A stretch of DNA of 64,000 bases, taken from contig NZ_CP011254.1 of assembly GCF_001006005.1 (NCBI RefSeq), positions 1,674,001-1,738,000 on the forward strand. Reading direction: 5' to 3'. The stretch's first letter is position 1. Every line of letters begins with the position of its first letter. A program made the translations under genes and the position numbers. The notes below the pieces were generated by a model. It was given only the letters and a program-made list of their open reading frames with translations, was not told the origin of the DNA and searched no databases. This DNA comes from Serratia fonticola (GTDB lineage: Bacteria; Pseudomonadota; Gammaproteobacteria; Enterobacterales; Enterobacteriaceae). Shown here piece after piece: positions 21,501 through 32,708 of this stretch.

Positions 21501-24500
21501 GGTATTCGCTGGTCAGATCCTTGTTGGTTTGGGTCACACTCAGCCCATCGCGCTGATTCAGCAAATGGGCGGTGTTAATGGTGATATCACCATTTTGTGT
21601 CTCGATGGTGCCGGAACTGTTCACCACTTCAGCGTTGGCATTGCCCGCCATATCACGCTGCATCCACAGGCTGTTGCCCGCCAGGATGTCACCGCGCAGG
21701 TTTTTGATGCTGTTGGCCAGCAAGTACAGGTTGTTACCGGCATACAGCAAGGCGGTGTTAATCAGGCTGCCAGCCGCATTCAGCGTCATCGAGCCCAGCG
21801 TGCCGGTAAACCCGTCAACGGTGATATCGCTCTGGCTGTTCAGGGTTACGTCGCCCCCTGATTGCAGGGTTCCGGCCGCATTCATGGCAATGGCGCTGCC
21901 ACTGAGGGTGCTGGCCCCACTTCCGCCGGTGATTTGCCCGTTGTTGGTCAAGATGCCGTACGCCGTGAGGTTGACGCTCTGCCCCTGCAGAGTGCCCTGG
22001 TTGGTCAACGCCCCCTGGCTGTTAAGGTTCAGGCTCTGGCCTGCGGCAATCACATTCTGGCTGGTAAAGGCGTTCACCAGTTGCAGCGTCAGGTTGCCCA
22101 ACGCCACGACCTGGCCACGTTGGTCAAAATCGCCACTGCTCAGCAGTAAATCGCCTCCGCTGAATATTTTCCCTGTCTCTTGAAGCGCCACCTGACTGGC
22201 ATTGATGCCAAGCCCGGAGGTGCCAAGCAGCGTGCCACCGTTGGTCAGTTGCTGGGTATTCAACGCCAGGTTGCTTCCCTGGATCGTGCCCTGATTGTTC
22301 AGGCTACCTGCGGTCAACGTTCCCTGCAGTTCTGCCAGCAAGGTACCGCTGTTGTCCAACGCATCCGCATTCAGTAACAGGGAGCCTGCCTGTAGCCAAC
22401 CGGTGTTGGTAAATTGCGAGCCATGGAGTGACAGATCGGAACCAGCAAGCAGGCTACCGTCATTACGCCCTGATATAGTCCCTTCGAACCGGGTGTCAGC
22501 ACCGCTTTGCATCAGGCCGCTGTTGACCCAGTACGGCGAGGTAATGGTGAGTGCGTTCTGGCTGAGAAGGGTACCCGTAGCGTTATTGGTCAACCCACCG
22601 GTAAAGTTCAGCGTTAGACCTGTTTCACCTTGCACACGACCGTTGTTGGTTAGCGTACCGCTGTTAACCCACACGCCGTTCCCCTGGATACGCCCAAGGT
22701 TGGTGACCGAGGCCGCATCCAGTTTCAGGTCACCCGCCGTCAGCAGGGTTTTATCTTGCTGTTGGGTGAAATCTCCGCTCAGCGCGACCGTCAGGCCGTC
22801 AACGCCACTGATTTCTCCCTGATTATTCAGGGTGTCAGCGCGTAGGGTGAGATTTTTTGCCAGCCACTGTCCGGCATTGGTCAATGACTGTGCCTGTAAT
22901 GCAGCTGCACCATTGGCGGTAATTTTGCTGCCAGCCGTCGAATTCAATGCCCCAGACAGAACCATTTGCAACGCATCCGCACTCTGGATTGCGCCACTGT
23001 TATTCAACGTCTGAGCATTCAGCAGGATCTGTTGCCCCTGCCAGCGACCGTCATTGGTCACCGTACTGCCATTAACAGAAAGCGTCCCCTGCGTCAGGAG
23101 TGAGCCCTGGCTGTGGTTCACCAGCGTCAACAACGGGACGGAGAATGCCTGAATGCCTAACGTCAACGACTGCAAGCCGATCAGCGTACCTGCGTTATTC
23201 ACCAAGTTCTGCGTCAGGTTGAGGATGTTTCCCTGTACGGCACCTTGGTTGTTCAACGTAGCGCCCGCCAAAGACAGACTTCCGTCGCTCAGGACGGCAC
23301 CGTCATTGGTCAGCGTCTGCGCCTGTATTTCGCTGTTACCCTGGCTAAGCAGTGACCCTTCATTCACCAGTTCATCGGTGACGTTGACGGCCAGAGAATC
23401 GCTCCCCAGCAGGCTGCCACTGTTCAACCAGCTAGTGGCAGTGACGTGGGTTTGTCCACCCTGAACCAACCCTTCTGAGGTAAGTTGCCCAGCATTCAGC
23501 GACAATGCGCCTCCGGCCAACGTGCGGCTTGACGCACCCAGCGTCAGCGCATCACCGTGGGCATTCAGCCACTCGCTACCTTGCCATAATCCCGTGTTAT
23601 TCAGCGTAGCGGCATCCAGCGTCAACCGGTTGGCCACCAGCTTGCCGCTGTTGGTCAGATAGTCGCCGCTCAGGTTCAGCGTCCCCAGGCTGCCCATCTG
23701 CCCGCTGTTTTGCAGCGTATTGAGCACCGTGCCTGTCAGGCCCGCAACCGCGTTTATCGATCCGCTGTTATCCAGACTATCAACGCCAAAGGTCAGGCTA
23801 TTCCCCTGCCAGGATCCGGCGTTGGTAACTGCGCCACCGTTGACTGCCAGCTCACCATCGCTCAACAGTTGTGCACCGGCCAGCACGTTCAGCGCGGTGC
23901 TGTTCAGAGTCAGCCCGCTATTGCCCTGCATGATGCCGCTGTGAGTCACGGTGCCACTATCCACCGCCAGCGTATTACCCGCCAAGACTCCGGCATTGTT
24001 CACCGATTGGCTGCGGAAGGTGGCATTTTCACGGGCCACTAGTTGGCCGCCTTGCTGGTTTACCAAGCCACCCTGCACATCCAGGTTCAGGTTGTTCGCC
24101 AGGATGCTGCCCTGGTTGGTGAATTGCAGGCCGGTGAGAGACAAATCACCGTTCACCTGCAATAGGCCAGCGTTGTCCAGTTGATCGAGCGCCAGCTCCA
24201 GCGCACCGCCGCTGACCAGCTTCCCGCTGGCAAGGTTACTGATATTGGGGATAGCCAGTTGCAGATGGCTGTTGCCCTGTAGCAAACCACAGTTGGTTAG
24301 CTCTGGCGCGGTCAATACCACCTTGTCTGCCGCCAGGGTGCCCTGATTGAGAATATGGGCCGCCGTGAGATCAAACCGATCCTGGCTCAGTAACAGGCCA
24401 CTGTTGAGCATGTCCCCGGTCAGGTCTGCCGTCAGGCGATCTTGCGCCTGGGCACTACCACTGTTCTGCCAGGTCTGGGCTTTCACCGCCAGTTGTTGCC

Positions 24501-27500
24501 CCTGCAGAGCGCCCTGGTTGACCAACTGCTGGCCTTCAAGGTGCAACGTCCCGATCGATAACATCTGGCCTGTGGCTGCGTTATTGAGATGAGTGCCGGA
24601 AAGTTGCAGGGATTGGCTACCCTGCATCAGCCCCTTGTTGATAACGTCGCCCACGACAGAGAGCACGGTGGCCGCCAGCCATCCCGCGTTGTCCACTGAG
24701 CCCGCAGAGACAGTCATCCCTTGCTGGCCGAGGATCTTCCCTTGGTTGGTCAACGTATTGGCGACTGTCAGGCTCGCCGTTTGTTCACTCAGCGCATTGC
24801 CGTTGTTAAGCCATTCTTGGGTGGACAGATCCAGTGTCTGGCCCTGAAGCAATCCGCTATTGGTCAGCGAATCTGCCCGTAATGTCAGTGCTCCGCCACT
24901 GAGTAAAACACCCCCGAGCTGGTTGCCTAACGTGGAGGTGCCGATATTGAGCTGACGGCTGCCTTGCAGAGTCCCCGTATTGAACAGGGCCGTGGTATCC
25001 AAGGCCAGCGTCGTTGCGGCCAGCAGGCCATCATTACTGAGCTGAGGGGTGGCCAGCGCCAGGGATCCGCTCGCGTTGACGGTGCCGTTTTGCTGGTTGC
25101 TGAACTGTTTGGCCAGTGACAAGACCATCAGGACCGCCTGCATCGTCCCGGCATTGGTCAAGGTGTCTGCAATCAGGTTTAGCGAACCACCGGTGAGTAC
25201 ACGCCCACGGTTGGTGACTTCCGTAGCCTTGATAGCAAGGGCGCTATCGCCCTGCAACGTGCCGCTATTGGCGATGCTGTTAGTATTCAGGATCAGTTGA
25301 TCGGCAGCCAGTTGCCCGGCATTGGACAACGCCATACCGTTCAGTGAAAGCTTATCTTTCGCCAGCAGCAAACCACTCTGCTGGTTATCGACCCGCTGGG
25401 TTTTGGCCGTCAGCTTCACAGCATTGATTTCACCGCTGTTGAGCAGTTGATCGCCACTGAGCACCAAATCCCGATCGGTGGTGATCAGTCCGGCGTTTTT
25501 CAGCGTCGGGATGGTCAGCGACAGGGCGTTGGCCGTATACACGGTGCCGCCCTTCTGGTTGTCCATCAGGCGGGCAATAAGCTCCAGGGTCTGGCTGCCT
25601 TGTAACAAGCCGCTGTTGGTCAGCGTCTGGCTGTTAATCTTCAAGACGGGAGCGACCAGTGTGCCCTGGTTAGTCAGGGTGTCCGCCTTCAGGGCCAGGG
25701 TTGCGGCATGGCTTTTACCACTGTGCAGCAGTGAGCCAGCCTCTACCGTTAATGCCCCTTTCGCCGTTTGGGTACCCGCCAGCGTGGCTTGTTGTGCCTG
25801 GAGGGTGAGATTGCCCCCGCTTTGTATTTGGGCACCCGGCTGCGTGTTCAACGTCCTGCCATACCAGGCCAGATCGCCACCCGCATTCCATTCCCCGCCT
25901 AACGTGGCGTTACCCGCGTTAACCGTGATCTTGCCTTGGCTAGTGGTGAGGGAATCTGCCGCCGTGGTCAGCGTATCGCTGTTGAGGGTTAACCCCGTCG
26001 CGCCGGAGAGCAGGCCGTTCTGTTGCAGCGTTCCAGCCCACAGCGTCAGGCTGTCGTCGCTCAGCAACTCGCCGTAGCGGCCATTTCGCAACGTATCGCT
26101 GACGGTAAGATCGGCTTTGCCTTTGGCACTCAAGGTGCCGTCTTGATCCAACGTCTGGCTGGTAAGGGCCAGCGCTCCCCCACTCAGTATCTTGCCGCTG
26201 TTGGTAAGCGACTGACCGCTCAGCGACAGGTTACCCTGGCTCTGAACGGTTCCACTATTCCCCAGATGGGAGAGGGTGCTTTGTATCGCCCCATTGGCCG
26301 CCAGCGTGCCGCTGTTGACCAAGCTGGCACCGCTGAGGGTCAGGTTTTGCCCGGCGGTCACTTGCCCTTGCGTCATGCCGCTATTGAACAACGTCATGTC
26401 GACATGGCGGGCTGCATCAATCTGGCTGGAACTGTCCACCCGCGCGTCACGTGCCCGCAGGGTGACATCGTTGCCAGCGGTCAACTTGCCGCTGCTCATC
26501 TGCAACGTACCGCCGCTGGTGAGAGCGATATTCTGGTCACTGACCAGCGTGCCGCCCTGCTGGGAGAGGTCCCCCTGGCTGTTTAACGTGATGGACTGGG
26601 TGGCCTTGTGGTCACCCAACATGCTGATACTTTGCCCTGTCGCCGTTAATGCACCGCCTTGCGCCAGCGAATTATTGAGCGTCAATTTGCCGTTGGCATC
26701 CAAGGTGATATCCCCGGCACGGGCATTGAGGTTACCGAGGTTAACGCCGACGCCTTTGTCGCTGGAAACCAGATGGATACGGTTAGCATACATGCCGCCC
26801 AGCGCACCGGTATCGACCGCCACTTTTGGCGCTTCGCCCTGGCCCGCAATCGGGGTCACATTACCCTGTGCATCCACACGGTTGGCACCCAGTGTAATGG
26901 TGGCATCCTGGGCATACAGCTGGGCGTTGATCTCGGTGGCACGGGCAATCAGGGCAAATTTCCCGCTCTGGCTAGCATCCAGCCCTTTGCCCTGAATGCT
27001 GATGGCTCCTTGCGTGACTTCCAGCGCCTGCAGTTTGCCGTCGGGCCCTAACACCGGTTTACCGGTCGTCAGCGTCGCATTCGGGGTGTTGATGAAGCCG
27101 CAGCCGTCGCAGGTGATGCCGTAAGGGTTGGCAACCATCACGTTGGCCTGCTTGCCCGCCACCTCCAGATAGCCTTGCAGCTGGGAGCGGTTCGGGGCGA
27201 CAACCTCGTTGATGATGCCTTGGGCTTCCTGCCCGGCCTTCAGATTGGGGTTGTTCTGGATCAGGCCGCCAAGCTGGGTCTGATTGAGCTGCCCGGTGGC
27301 GTTGTTGAGGATCAACCCCTCTTTGCCCACGTTGAATTCATTGTATTTATTATGGGAAATGCCCGCCTGATTAGGCGTAGCAATATTGACCACCGGCACG
27401 CCATTACCAGCCTGATCGAGCCGGGTATTCCCTTCAGCAACGTTAACACCGTTCGCCAAGGCAGGCAGCAACGGCTGCCAAGCTAACAGGCTGCACAGGG

Positions 27501-27555
27501 TATAGCTCAACCAACGCTGGCTGGCATGAATGGGCCGATCGTCTTTTTGCGTCAT
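15571..27555 (-). CDS. cdiA: CdiA contact-dependent inhibition toxin (TPS exoprotein), 3994 residues
   Basis: Giant filamentous effector displayed on the cell surface through CdiB; it delivers its C-terminal toxin into touching neighbours. Order seen: signal peptide (1-35, ending LLPALANG); TPS domain with [12 protein letters not shown] at 143-154; very long FHA-1 region of about 20-residue beta-helix repeats (LxNxGxLxG pattern) from about 280 to 1950; candidate receptor-binding region about 2020-2515; FHA-2 repeats about 2515-3440; pretoxin domain; VENN at 3699-3702; toxin tip of about 296 residues. The tip carries hydrophobic Gly/Ala-rich segments ([33 protein letters not shown]) and no obvious nuclease motif, suggesting a membrane-acting toxin in keeping with the membrane CdiI. 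The VENN motif distinguishes it from ShlA-type haemolysins. RBS GGAAAGG precedes the start, 22 bases after cdiB. Confidence 0.93.
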   Translation of the reverse strand: MTQKDDRPIHASQRWLSYTLCSLLAWQPLLPALANGVNVAEGNTRLDQAGNGVPVVNIATPNQAGISHNKYNEFNVGKEGLILNNATGQLNQTQLGGLIQNNPNLKAGQEAQGIINEVVAPNRSQLQGYLEVAGKQANVMVANPYGITCDGCGFINTPNATLTTGKPVLGPDGKLQALEVTQGAISIQGKGLDASQSGKFALIARATEINAQLYAQDATITLGANRVDAQGNVTPIAGQGEAPKVAVDTGALGGMYANRIHLVSSDKGVGVNLGNLNARAGDITLDANGKLTLNNSLAQGGALTATGQSISMLGDHKATQSITLNSQGDLSQQGGTLVSDQNIALTSGGTLQMSSGKLTAGNDVTLRARDARVDSSSQIDAARHVDMTLFNSGMTQGQVTAGQNLTLSGASLVNSGTLAANGAIQSTLSHLGNSGTVQSQGNLSLSGQSLTNSGKILSGGALALTSQTLDQDGTLSAKGKADLTVSDTLRNGRYGELLSDDSLTLWAGTLQQNGLLSGATGLTLNSDTLTTAADSLTTSQGKITVNAGNATLGGEWNAGGDLAWYGRTLNTQPGAQIQSGGNLTLQAQQATLAGTQTAKGALTVEAGSLLHSGKSHAATLALKADTLTNQGTLVAPVLKINSQTLTNSGLLQGSQTLELIARLMDNQKGGTVYTANALSLTIPTLKNAGLITTDRDLVLSGDQLLNSGEINAVKLTAKTQRVDNQQSGLLLAKDKLSLNGMALSNAGQLAADQLILNTNSIANSGTLQGDSALAIKATEVTNRGRVLTGGSLNLIADTLTNAGTMQAVLMVLSLAKQFSNQQNGTVNASGSLALATPQLSNDGLLAATTLALDTTALFNTGTLQGSRQLNIGTSTLGNQLGGVLLSGGALTLRADSLTNSGLLQGQTLDLSTQEWLNNGNALSEQTASLTVANTLTNQGKILGQQGMTVSAGSVDNAGWLAATVLSVVGDVINKGLMQGSQSLQLSGTHLNNAATGQMLSIGTLHLEGQQLVNQGALQGQQLAVKAQTWQNSGSAQAQDRLTADLTGDMLNSGLLLSQDRFDLTAAHILNQGTLAADKVVLTAPELTNCGLLQGNSHLQLAIPNISNLASGKLVSGGALELALDQLDNAGLLQVNGDLSLTGLQFTNQGSILANNLNLDVQGGLVNQQGGQLVARENATFRSQSVNNAGVLAGNTLAVDSGTVTHSGIMQGNSGLTLNSTALNVLAGAQLLSDGELAVNGGAVTNAGSWQGNSLTFGVDSLDNSGSINAVAGLTGTVLNTLQNSGQMGSLGTLNLSGDYLTNSGKLVANRLTLDAATLNNTGLWQGSEWLNAHGDALTLGASSRTLAGGALSLNAGQLTSEGLVQGGQTHVTATSWLNSGSLLGSDSLAVNVTDELVNEGSLLSQGNSEIQAQTLTNDGAVLSDGSLSLAGATLNNQGAVQGNILNLTQNLVNNAGTLIGLQSLTLGIQAFSVPLLTLVNHSQGSLLTQGTLSVNGSTVTNDGRWQGQQILLNAQTLNNSGAIQSADALQMVLSGALNSTAGSKITANGAAALQAQSLTNAGQWLAKNLTLRADTLNNQGEISGVDGLTVALSGDFTQQQDKTLLTAGDLKLDAASVTNLGRIQGNGVWVNSGTLTNNGRVQGETGLTLNFTGGLTNNATGTLLSQNALTITSPYWVNSGLMQSGADTRFEGTISGRNDGSLLAGSDLSLHGSQFTNTGWLQAGSLLLNADALDNSGTLLAELQGTLTAGSLNNQGTIQGSNLALNTQQLTNGGTLLGTSGLGINASQVALQETGKIFSGGDLLLSSGDFDQRGQVVALGNLTLQLVNAFTSQNVIAAGQSLNLNSQGALTNQGTLQGQSVNLTAYGILTNNGQITGGSGASTLSGSAIAMNAAGTLQSGGDVTLNSQSDITVDGFTGTLGSMTLNAAGSLINTALLYAGNNLYLLANSIKNLRGDILAGNSLWMQRDMAGNANAEVVNSSGTIETQNGDITINTAHLLNQRDGLSVTQTNKDLTSEYPWLNGALVKVPLDFFEKGELGYYTIRVTTQLAGDAGREVTHIYTYAAPFEKTKDLALSVSSIEVSSNGGAGRIASGRDLYLSAQALDNQASNILANGNAYLTGNTLNNRSWLAGTETRYQTYRTDELPKSRPQYVVSKLQPMTDYALSKIDDRYVTYTSNGEVRTERTEGEIYRSVIQAGGNVVANFANDLSNTTTSPNAGGVSHTINAPTLNTLSQQTIGNAVEKQALSAGDKAAVNSPEWQDSLQNALQQINGGSGLDNVTPELTGLGKYSDAGQSSANLGDGTALQNTATDGKDLIGTDGKALNQYQGKTVDTSAYPLPTGENGYFVASTDPDSPYLITTNPKLNGLGQLDPSLFGDLYALLGITPGQSPRETNEQFTVEDKFIGSSYFLDRLNLHPDYDYRFLGDAAFDTRYVSNAMLNQTGSRYLNGIGSDLEQMQTLMDNAARAQQSLGLKFGVSLTAQQIASLDHSILWWEATSINGQTVMVPKLYLSPKDVTINNGSVISGKNVSLTAGNITNSGSTLTAQNALTLDSQNSISNLNAGLLNAGGNLQLSAIGDINNIGSIISGKTVQLESLDGNIINQTLTNQWNTQGSLGGWMPQSLSLSRTEIGDIGTIQALDSLSLSAGNNIDILGAKLTSGGAMDLLAGGDINVLANTTYSADKYQSWRNVRESETHSSQGSEISAGGPLTADAGRDVNVKASQVGSQSDTTLMAGRDINLQTQEASTRQKDNGTEQRSNDATRTTLTSGGDLTLDAGRDVNSQAAAMVADNNVNLNAGRDVNLNTQQTSEYRESKEGKRQQVDESIRQQGTEIASGGNTTIRADRDATLNAAQVQASGDVAVSAGRDLTLNSATESDYSFFEETKTKKGFLSKTTTHTVREDYATQEKGTLLSGDNVSLSAGNDLTVKGSSVVGDGKVNLQAGNNVEIVAATEEQSSYRLDEKKKSGLMGTGGIGVTIGSSSSRHQVNEDGTTQSQSVSTIGSTGGDVNIVAGGKAHIGGADLIANKNLSVTGDSVQIDPGQDIYRRDETFEQKQSGLTVALSGPVGSAVNTAVTTAQQAQKETDGRLAALQGTKAALSGAQAVQAGQLVQAQGGDAKSMVGISASLGSQKSSSQQHQEQKSVSGSTLNAGNNLTLSATGKGHSADSGDILIAGSQLKAGGDTTLDAARDLQLLGAANTQKTDGSNSSSGGSIGVSLGVSGPSSGLSVFANGNKSQGNEHGDGTFWSETTVDSGGTLSMHSGRDTTLAGAQASGETVKVDAGRNLTLQSQQDSDNYDAKQTSISGGVSVAVIGSGGSANLSMSRDKLHSNYDSVQEQTGLYAGKGGFDVKVGEHTQLDGAVIASTADADKNRLDTGTLGFNDIHNQADFKAEHQGGSLSSGGPVGSDLLTNLGGIALSGLGNKGHAEGTTQAAVSGGSVVIRDQANQQQNIADLSRDTDNANGSIGPIFDKEKEQNRLKEAQLIGEIGGQVADIARTQGQIAATKAANEKMKDVKPEELAAAEAQWKKANPGKEPTSEDISKQVYQTAYDKAFNESGFGTGGQVQRAIQAATAAVQGLAGGDMAAALANGAAPYITKLIADSLPNDPTARTLAHAAVNAALAAAQENNALVGAGGAVTGELLGMIAVNAYGKPVSELSESEKQTVSALATLAAGLAGGLIGDSTADVVAGAQTGKTVVENNFLSSTEARALDKELSDCKASGGDCKSVVEKYIEISNKNSKELVDACSGGGVRCVTWEELIQGATNVANDAHPSQIRLDEKLKDPDAAALVNYLNGTDLKFLKDNITTGDRLLSVISDPTSWPVVVMGGKAIVTNTVTNGKELLIAAGASAAGSAAIQYGASGEVKLSDVIGAGVIGAITAGKGYNPTVTWNAAGGYYQAELKGDDPFLGAILSKAGASAGYAAGNILKVQADKVFNPISKQYEWVPTGVWTITKPAPQSSIPSIVGNVSNSATSGTFTEGINEALKSKEVGQ

Positions 27556-27577
27556 CCTTGAAACCTTTCCCTGTCAA

Positions 27578-29248
27578 TTAAAGAACGATGTTAATACGGT
27601 AGTAAATCGACACCCGATCCGGCTCTAACCAGCTCGGATGCGCCAGCGGCCAGCCCACGGTAAATTGGCTGCTGAAATAGCGGTTACGGCTGCCCAGCCC
27701 CACCGCGCCGCCCCACAACGTGCCGGAAGCGTAGGCGTCCACGGAGTCGTGGCGCAGATAACCGCCATCTACGGCAGCCAATACGGAAATATCGCCCAGA
27801 TACGGCAGGCTGAACGGCGACCAGTTGACCTCGTTACGCCAGTAGCCGCCTTTGTCGCCGGAGAGATACTGTTCCTTGAAGCCACGCACCGAACTTTCAC
27901 CACCGAGGGTCAGGCGCTCACTGCCGTAAAGGCGATCAGGCGTCCACTGGCCATACAGGCTGGTGAGGTAGTTCCAGTTCTGCGCCAACGGCAAGTAATA
28001 GCTGCCGGAGAGAGTGTATTTATTAAACTCCGCCTTAGGGGCTTCACTGGCCTTACCGCTGTCATCTTCCGCGCCTAACCAGGGAACGCCACGGCTGTAG
28101 GAGGGGTTGAGCGTGGCAAAGCCGCCCCACAGTTTTTGGCTATGGCTCACGCCCAGAGATACGCTGGTCAATTTACGGCTGCTGCTGTCCAGCCGGGTGT
28201 CATTAAGATAGTTGCGGTTGATACGGTGGGTCAGGCCCAGTGCCAGGCCGGTTTTCATGTCACTGTTACGGAACAATACGCGCGAAACGTTGAAGCGATG
28301 GGTCTGGCTGTCGCCGGTGGATCGCCAGTCAAAACCCTGATTGTCGATCGTCGAGAGATAGTCGCTGTAGGAGTAGTTGTAATCCATCAGCCAGTAGCCG
28401 TAAGGCAAGCTGACACCAGCCTGGACGCTGCGGGCATCGTGGTCGTTGGCAAAATCGCTGCTGCGCGCGCCGGTCACAAACCACTGATCCGCCAGCCCCA
28501 GCAGGTTATTGCCGGTCAATGAGCCGTTGATCTGCCCGGTGCCGGTACTTTTTTGCCCACTGTTGTCAAAACCCAGCCCCAGCATCACCGGGAACTCTGG
28601 CTTGGCGGTCAGGTTGACCACCGAATAGCCCGGTTGGCTGCCGGGCAGGATTTCAATCTGCACCGGTTGCTGGCGCAGGCGGTTGATCTGCTCCATGCCT
28701 TGTTCGATATCGCGCAGGTTAAGGATGTTACCCACCAGGCCGGGGAACGCCATCTTCAGCATTCGGTCATCCCGTTGGTCCAGCAAGAGCTTTTCCAACT
28801 GCCCTTCCAGCACCAGCAGTTTCAATTCCCCATGGGACAGGTCTTGCTCGGTCAGGAAAGCGCGGCTGGTGATATAGCCCCGTTCGATATACCAATCGGA
28901 AACCTGCTGCACCAGGGTGTTGATCTGGGCCAGATTCAGGCAGCGTTGCAGATAGGGTTGCGTCAAGGCTTGCCGCGCACGGGCGGGCAGATGGCTGGCA
29001 CCATCAAGGTGAATGGTCGTAATGGTGAAGCACGGCCCGCCGGGGGCTGTGGCTGCTGGCGTTTGTGGCAGCACCGGCGTCAGGCTGCGTTGCAATTCCT
29101 GACGTTGTTGTTGGTTTTGCTGCAACAATTCACGTTGTTGCTGTTGGATAGTATCTCGATCCGCCGGGCTGAGCATATTGGCGCCAACAGCCGAACTGAG
29201 AGAAAGAAATAACAATGATACTGCCAACCGCTGAGCTACTGAGTCCAT
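27578..29248 (-). CDS. cdiB: CdiB outer-membrane TPS transporter
   Basis: 556 residues. Omp85-superfamily two-partner secretion pore that exports CdiA across the outer membrane. Signal peptide of about 23 residues (SLSSAVGA), a Gln-rich plug-helix/linker region (IQQQQRELLQQNQQQRQEL), two POTRA domains at about 75-230, then a beta-barrel with the conserved lid-lock motif SSVRGF near residue 450 and a C-terminal strand ending YYRINIVL. First gene of cdiB-cdiA-cdiI. The 290 bases upstream are AT-rich; a TTGACT at 29434-29439 (minus) may be a -35 element, but no promoter can be fixed. Confidence 0.93.
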   Translation of the reverse strand: MDSVAQRLAVSLLFLSLSSAVGANMLSPADRDTIQQQQRELLQQNQQQRQELQRSLTPVLPQTPAATAPGGPCFTITTIHLDGASHLPARARQALTQPYLQRCLNLAQINTLVQQVSDWYIERGYITSRAFLTEQDLSHGELKLLVLEGQLEKLLLDQRDDRMLKMAFPGLVGNILNLRDIEQGMEQINRLRQQPVQIEILPGSQPGYSVVNLTAKPEFPVMLGLGFDNSGQKSTGTGQINGSLTGNNLLGLADQWFVTGARSSDFANDHDARSVQAGVSLPYGYWLMDYNYSYSDYLSTIDNQGFDWRSTGDSQTHRFNVSRVLFRNSDMKTGLALGLTHRINRNYLNDTRLDSSSRKLTSVSLGVSHSQKLWGGFATLNPSYSRGVPWLGAEDDSGKASEAPKAEFNKYTLSGSYYLPLAQNWNYLTSLYGQWTPDRLYGSERLTLGGESSVRGFKEQYLSGDKGGYWRNEVNWSPFSLPYLGDISVLAAVDGGYLRHDSVDAYASGTLWGGAVGLGSRNRYFSSQFTVGWPLAHPSWLEPDRVSIYYRINIVL

Positions 29249-29540
29249 TCAGATAAACCGCCTTAATGATTTTGCGGCATTCTAACGACATAATTCGGCA
29301 TCAGACAAGCAAGAGATCGTGACTCTGCGGGACTTCGAGGCATCGTAATTGGCATAAATCTCAGAGTGAGGCGGGGTAAATATTCTGAAATTGTTTTAAT
29401 GCCTGCACTTTATTTGATGTATGCAAATTAAACAGTCAATTATGCTAAATAGAGGCGGACTTTTCTGATTAAAAAAATAATCGGCAGCCGTGCCCAATTT
29501 ATACGACAGATTAAGTCATCAATTAAGCCCAACCCGTTAA
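29249..29540. other. AT-rich upstream region of cdiB
   Basis: About 290 bases between the cdiB start and the REP-like hairpin near fabY. AT-rich, with no open frame of note. Presumably holds the cdiBA promoter and any regulator sites; nothing definite can be named. Confidence 0.4.
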
Positions 29541-29564
29541 GTGGGCGCAGCATGCAGCGCCCAC
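29541..29564. repeat. REP-like palindrome, GCATGC-centred
   Basis: GTGGGCGC-AGCATGCA-GCGCCCAC forms a perfect 8-bp stem around a GCATGC core, 41 bases downstream of fabY. A related hairpin lies after engB (42972-42993). Such elements are usually multicopy at gene 3' ends; here it may also help terminate fabY transcription. Confidence 0.55.
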
Positions 29565-29605
29565 CAGAATAAGTTAGGTCACAGAATCTATTCTGAGCTT
29601 GATGC

Positions 29606-30553
29606 TCAGCTCGCTATTGGCTCTGAACCGCCCTTGTCCAACGGCTCTTCCGGTTCGGCTGGCAGCACCATATAAGTGCCCTCAAATACTGCCCCTTTAT
29701 CATCGTCACCGAATAAATGCACTTCTGCCTGCACCCGCGCCCGGCGACCACGCGCCAAACGAGCCAGATCGCCACTCAATGAGCTCAGGTCGGCAACGGC
29801 TCTCGGCCTGCCGGTGATCGGTTTGCTGTAGCGAATATGGGCGTCTGCCAGAATAATCGTGCCCCCCAGGTGGCGCTCACGCAGCAGCAGCCAGATCAAC
29901 CCCCAGGCGGTCAGCGTTGCCAAGGAGAACAGGCTACCGGCAAACAGCGTATGGTGTGGATTCTGATTACCCACCTCCGGCATGGTGGTAACAAAACGCT
30001 GGCCGGTATATTGGCTGATGCGCACCCCCATTTTTTCACTGAGCGGGATATGTTCATACCAGGCTTGTTGTAGCTGCCCGCACCAGTCGGGGCGATGAAG
30101 AATATCGTCCAGCGTGGCTACGGGTTTGATCATCAGGTAATGGCGGATCGGCGTAGTTTGCGGCGCAGTGATTTCGCCCTGGTTGATAAAGCCCAGCTTG
30201 GCAAAGAAGTCTACCGCATCCTCACGGGCGCTACACACCACCCGCTTCACCCCTTCCTGGCGCGCTACGGACTCCAGGGTCATCGCCACCAGAGTTCCCA
30301 GACCTTTGTCCTGCACTGTGGGATCAACCGCCAGGAAGCGGATAGCGGCTTCGTTATCGGCATTGATATACAGGCGGCCAATGGCCACTATCCGGCCGTT
30401 CTCATCCACCACCATCTGATGGTGCGCCATGGCGTCGTAGGCATCCTTTTCCGAACCCACCGGCTGGTGTAATGGCTTACGCAGCATCTCCCAGCGAAAC
30501 TGGTAATAGTCTTTCAGTTCTTGTTCTGTAACGGGTACTCGTAGGTGATACAT
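29606..30553 (-). CDS. fabY: FabY (YiiD), GNAT/thioesterase-fold fusion
   Basis: 315 residues starting [21 protein letters not shown]. coli YiiD/FabY begins 16 residues earlier with the same core. N-terminal GNAT acetyltransferase domain (about 1-150, with the acetyl-CoA motif [15 protein letters not shown]) and C-terminal hot-dog thioesterase-like domain (about 165-305, with [15 protein letters not shown]). In E. coli FabY supports initiation of fatty-acid synthesis when FabH is absent; the mechanism there is not settled. Last gene of yihX-yihY-dtd-fabY, 21 bases after dtd. Confidence 0.92.
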   Translation of the reverse strand: MYHLRVPVTEQELKDYYQFRWEMLRKPLHQPVGSEKDAYDAMAHHQMVVDENGRIVAIGRLYINADNEAAIRFLAVDPTVQDKGLGTLVAMTLESVARQEGVKRVVCSAREDAVDFFAKLGFINQGEITAPQTTPIRHYLMIKPVATLDDILHRPDWCGQLQQAWYEHIPLSEKMGVRISQYTGQRFVTTMPEVGNQNPHHTLFAGSLFSLATLTAWGLIWLLLRERHLGGTIILADAHIRYSKPITGRPRAVADLSSLSGDLARLARGRRARVQAEVHLFGDDDKGAVFEGTYMVLPAEPEEPLDKGGSEPIAS

Positions 30554-30574
30554 AGACGCCTTCTCTTGTGATCT

Positions 30575-31012
30575 TTAAACCTGCAGCCAGAACGTCACCG
30601 GGCCATCGTTCACCAATGCCACCTGCATATCGGCGGCAAACTCACCGGTCTGGGTTTCAATACCACGTTCCTGGCACTGCCCAACAAAATAGCGGTATAG
30701 CCGATCGGCCTCCTGCGGCACCGCACCGCGCGAAAAACTTGGTCGCATGCCTTTCTGGGTATCGGCTACCAGGGTGAACTGCGACACCACCAACAGGCTA
30801 CCGCCAGCCTGCTGAACGTTGAGATTCATCTTGTCATCCTCGTCGCCGAAGATGCGATACCCCAGCACCCGCTCACACAGGCGTTGGGCTTTTTGCTCGT
30901 TATCGTCCTGCTCGACACCCAATAACACTAACAAACCGGGGCCAATCTTGCCTACTGTCTCACCTTCTACCGTAACGCTGGCGTTTAATACCCGTTGAAT
31001 TAACGCAATCAT
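30575..31012 (-). CDS. dtd: D-aminoacyl-tRNA deacylase
   Basis: 145 residues, usual length. Dimeric cytosolic enzyme that hydrolyses D-amino acids (D-Tyr and others, also Gly on tRNA-Ala) from mischarged tRNA. Both active-site motifs are present: VSQFTL near residue 77 and NDGPVTF near 136. Its ATG overlaps the stop of yihY (ATGA), so the two are likely translationally coupled. Confidence 0.97.
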   Translation of the reverse strand: MIALIQRVLNASVTVEGETVGKIGPGLLVLLGVEQDDNEQKAQRLCERVLGYRIFGDEDDKMNLNVQQAGGSLLVVSQFTLVADTQKGMRPSFSRGAVPQEADRLYRYFVGQCQERGIETQTGEFAADMQVALVNDGPVTFWLQV

Positions 31013-31902
31013 AACGATCCTTCCTGCTCCTGTTTTTGCTGTTGTTCTGCTTTCTGCTGCTGGTAAAGGCGGTGCTCACCCAGCGTAACGGTGATTTCGG
31101 CACCCAATAACACGATACACCAGCTCCAGTAGACCCATAAAAATAAAATCGGGATCACCGCCAGCACGCCGTAGATCAGCTGGTAGGAAGGGAACATGGT
31201 GACATATAGCGCAAAAGCTTTCTTACCCAGCTCGAACAACACCCCGGCCACCAGCGCCCCGATCAACGCATCTTTCGCAGGCACGCGTACCGTGGGCACC
31301 ACGCTGTATAACAACCAGAAAGAGATCCAGGACAGGATCAGCGGGAAGATGCGCAGCACCTCATCCACCAGGCTGTTAACGCCGCTTTGCGCTAACCAGT
31401 TTAGCGACAACAGATAGGAGCTGATCGCCATACTGGCCCCCACCAACAGCGGGCCGAGGGTCAGCACCATCCAGTAAACGGCAAAGGAAACCACAATCGG
31501 CCGTTGGTTCTTACTGCGCCAGATGGTGTTCAACACGCTATCCACCGAATAGATCAGCAGCAGCGCGGTGACAATCAGGCCGCAGATCCCCACGGCGGTC
31601 ATCTTGCTGGAGTTGGCAACAAACTGCTCCAGGTAACGTTGCAGCACATTACCGGCGGCAGGCATAAAGTTGGAGAAAATAAAGCTTTTTAGCTGCACGC
31701 TGATATCCGCAAACATCGGGAAAACGGCAAACAGCGCAAACACCACGGTGATCAGCGGCACCAGGGAAAGTAGCGAGACATAGGCCAGATGGCCCGCCAA
31801 CATGGTCAGGCCATCCTCATCAATACGTTTAAACAGCAGCCGCCCGAAGGTTATTCCGGGTTTTATCGACGATGGCAGCTTTTTGCGGCGGAAAAACGAC
31901 AT
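31009..31902 (-). CDS. yihY: YihY/UPF0761 inner-membrane protein
   Basis: 297 residues. Polytopic inner-membrane protein with about six membrane segments and a basic N-terminus ([16 protein letters not shown]); conserved motif [20 protein letters not shown]. The family was once labelled ribonuclease BN in error; the true function is unknown to me. A cytosolic Gln/Glu/Lys-rich tail ends the protein ([15 protein letters not shown]). Overlaps dtd by 4 bases. Confidence 0.92.
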   Translation of the reverse strand: MSFFRRKKLPSSIKPGITFGRLLFKRIDEDGLTMLAGHLAYVSLLSLVPLITVVFALFAVFPMFADISVQLKSFIFSNFMPAAGNVLQRYLEQFVANSSKMTAVGICGLIVTALLLIYSVDSVLNTIWRSKNQRPIVVSFAVYWMVLTLGPLLVGASMAISSYLLSLNWLAQSGVNSLVDEVLRIFPLILSWISFWLLYSVVPTVRVPAKDALIGALVAGVLFELGKKAFALYVTMFPSYQLIYGVLAVIPILFLWVYWSWCIVLLGAEITVTLGEHRLYQQQKAEQQQKQEQEGSL

Positions 31903-31952
31903 AGCTTCATCCTAAATGTCAGTCTGGGCGCCTTAAGCTTAACGTACGGTGA

Positions 31953-32543
31953 TCATTGAGCAAAATAAGCCGGCACAACCTGGCGATCGATGACGTGTAC
32001 CGCCTTGATCCCCAGTGCCGCGGCCGCTTCTACGTTCGCCGCCACATCGTCAAAGAATACCGCCTGATCCGCCGGGGTGTTTTCTGCCTTCAGTACGTGC
32101 TGATAGATGTTGGCATCGGGTTTACGCATGCCAAGATCCTGCGACAGATACATGTGATCGGCAGCTTCAGCGACCTGTGGGTAGTGCTGAGGCCAATAAT
32201 TACAGTGCAGGCGGTTGGTATTCGATAACACCACCACGCGATGCCCTTCGTTGCGCAGGCGATGCATAATCTCGATCACTTCAGGGCGCAGGGCGACAAA
32301 CACCGCCTGCCAGCCGGTGGCAAACTGCTCGAAGCTGAGCGCTATCCCCATCTCCTCACAAAGTTTGGCCGCAAAGTCTTCGTCGCTAATCTCGCCGCGC
32401 TCGTGCTGTTGGAATACTTCACCCATGCTAAAACGTTCGGACAACGTCGCCAGCGGTGTGCCGCTCAGGTTGCTCCACACGCCCAGTACACGTTTGAAAT
32501 CGATATCGACAATCACATTACCTAAATCAAAGATATACAGCAT
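31953..32543 (-). CDS. yihX: HAD phosphatase YihX (alpha-D-glucose-1-phosphate phosphatase)
   Basis: 196 residues. HAD-like hydrolase; the E. coli orthologue releases glucose from alpha-D-glucose 1-phosphate. HAD motifs: DLGNVIVDID (nucleophile Asp) at the N-terminus, VVLSNTNR (motif II Ser), RKPDANIY (motif III Lys) and FFDDVAANVEAA (motif IV). First gene of the four-gene cluster; 50 bases separate it from yihY. Confidence 0.94.
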   Translation of the reverse strand: MLYIFDLGNVIVDIDFKRVLGVWSNLSGTPLATLSERFSMGEVFQQHERGEISDEDFAAKLCEEMGIALSFEQFATGWQAVFVALRPEVIEIMHRLRNEGHRVVVLSNTNRLHCNYWPQHYPQVAEAADHMYLSQDLGMRKPDANIYQHVLKAENTPADQAVFFDDVAANVEAAAALGIKAVHVIDRQVVPAYFAQ

Positions 32544-32652
32544 AGTCCTCTCCCATGGGCCAGTGAGATTTTACTGTAACGGGAAAAGTTAAGGCTGAAC
32601 AGGGAGCAGTGTGAAAAGCGCATGGCGCGCCGCAGAAAGGGGGAAAGACAGA

Positions 32653-32683
32653 GGAAAAAACTCAGGGCGCTGTGACACGCCCT
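32653..32683 (-). terminator. Terminator of bipA
   Basis: On the minus strand AGGGCG / CGCCCT stem with an 8-base loop is followed by GAGTTTTTTCC, 25 bases after the bipA stop. Confidence 0.65.
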
Positions 32684-32708
32684 AAGTATTGCGGATTAAA
32701 TCGGCGAA

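Noticed and set aside
22000..26600. Regular repeats resembling an array
   Set aside because: They are FHA-1 coding repeats, diverged and without constant direct repeats or spacers, so not CRISPR.
16825..29212. Many plus-strand open frames of 60-240 codons opposite cdiA and cdiB
   Set aside because: They lie antisense to strong coding sequence, lack ribosome-binding sites and result from the repetitive GC-rich composition.
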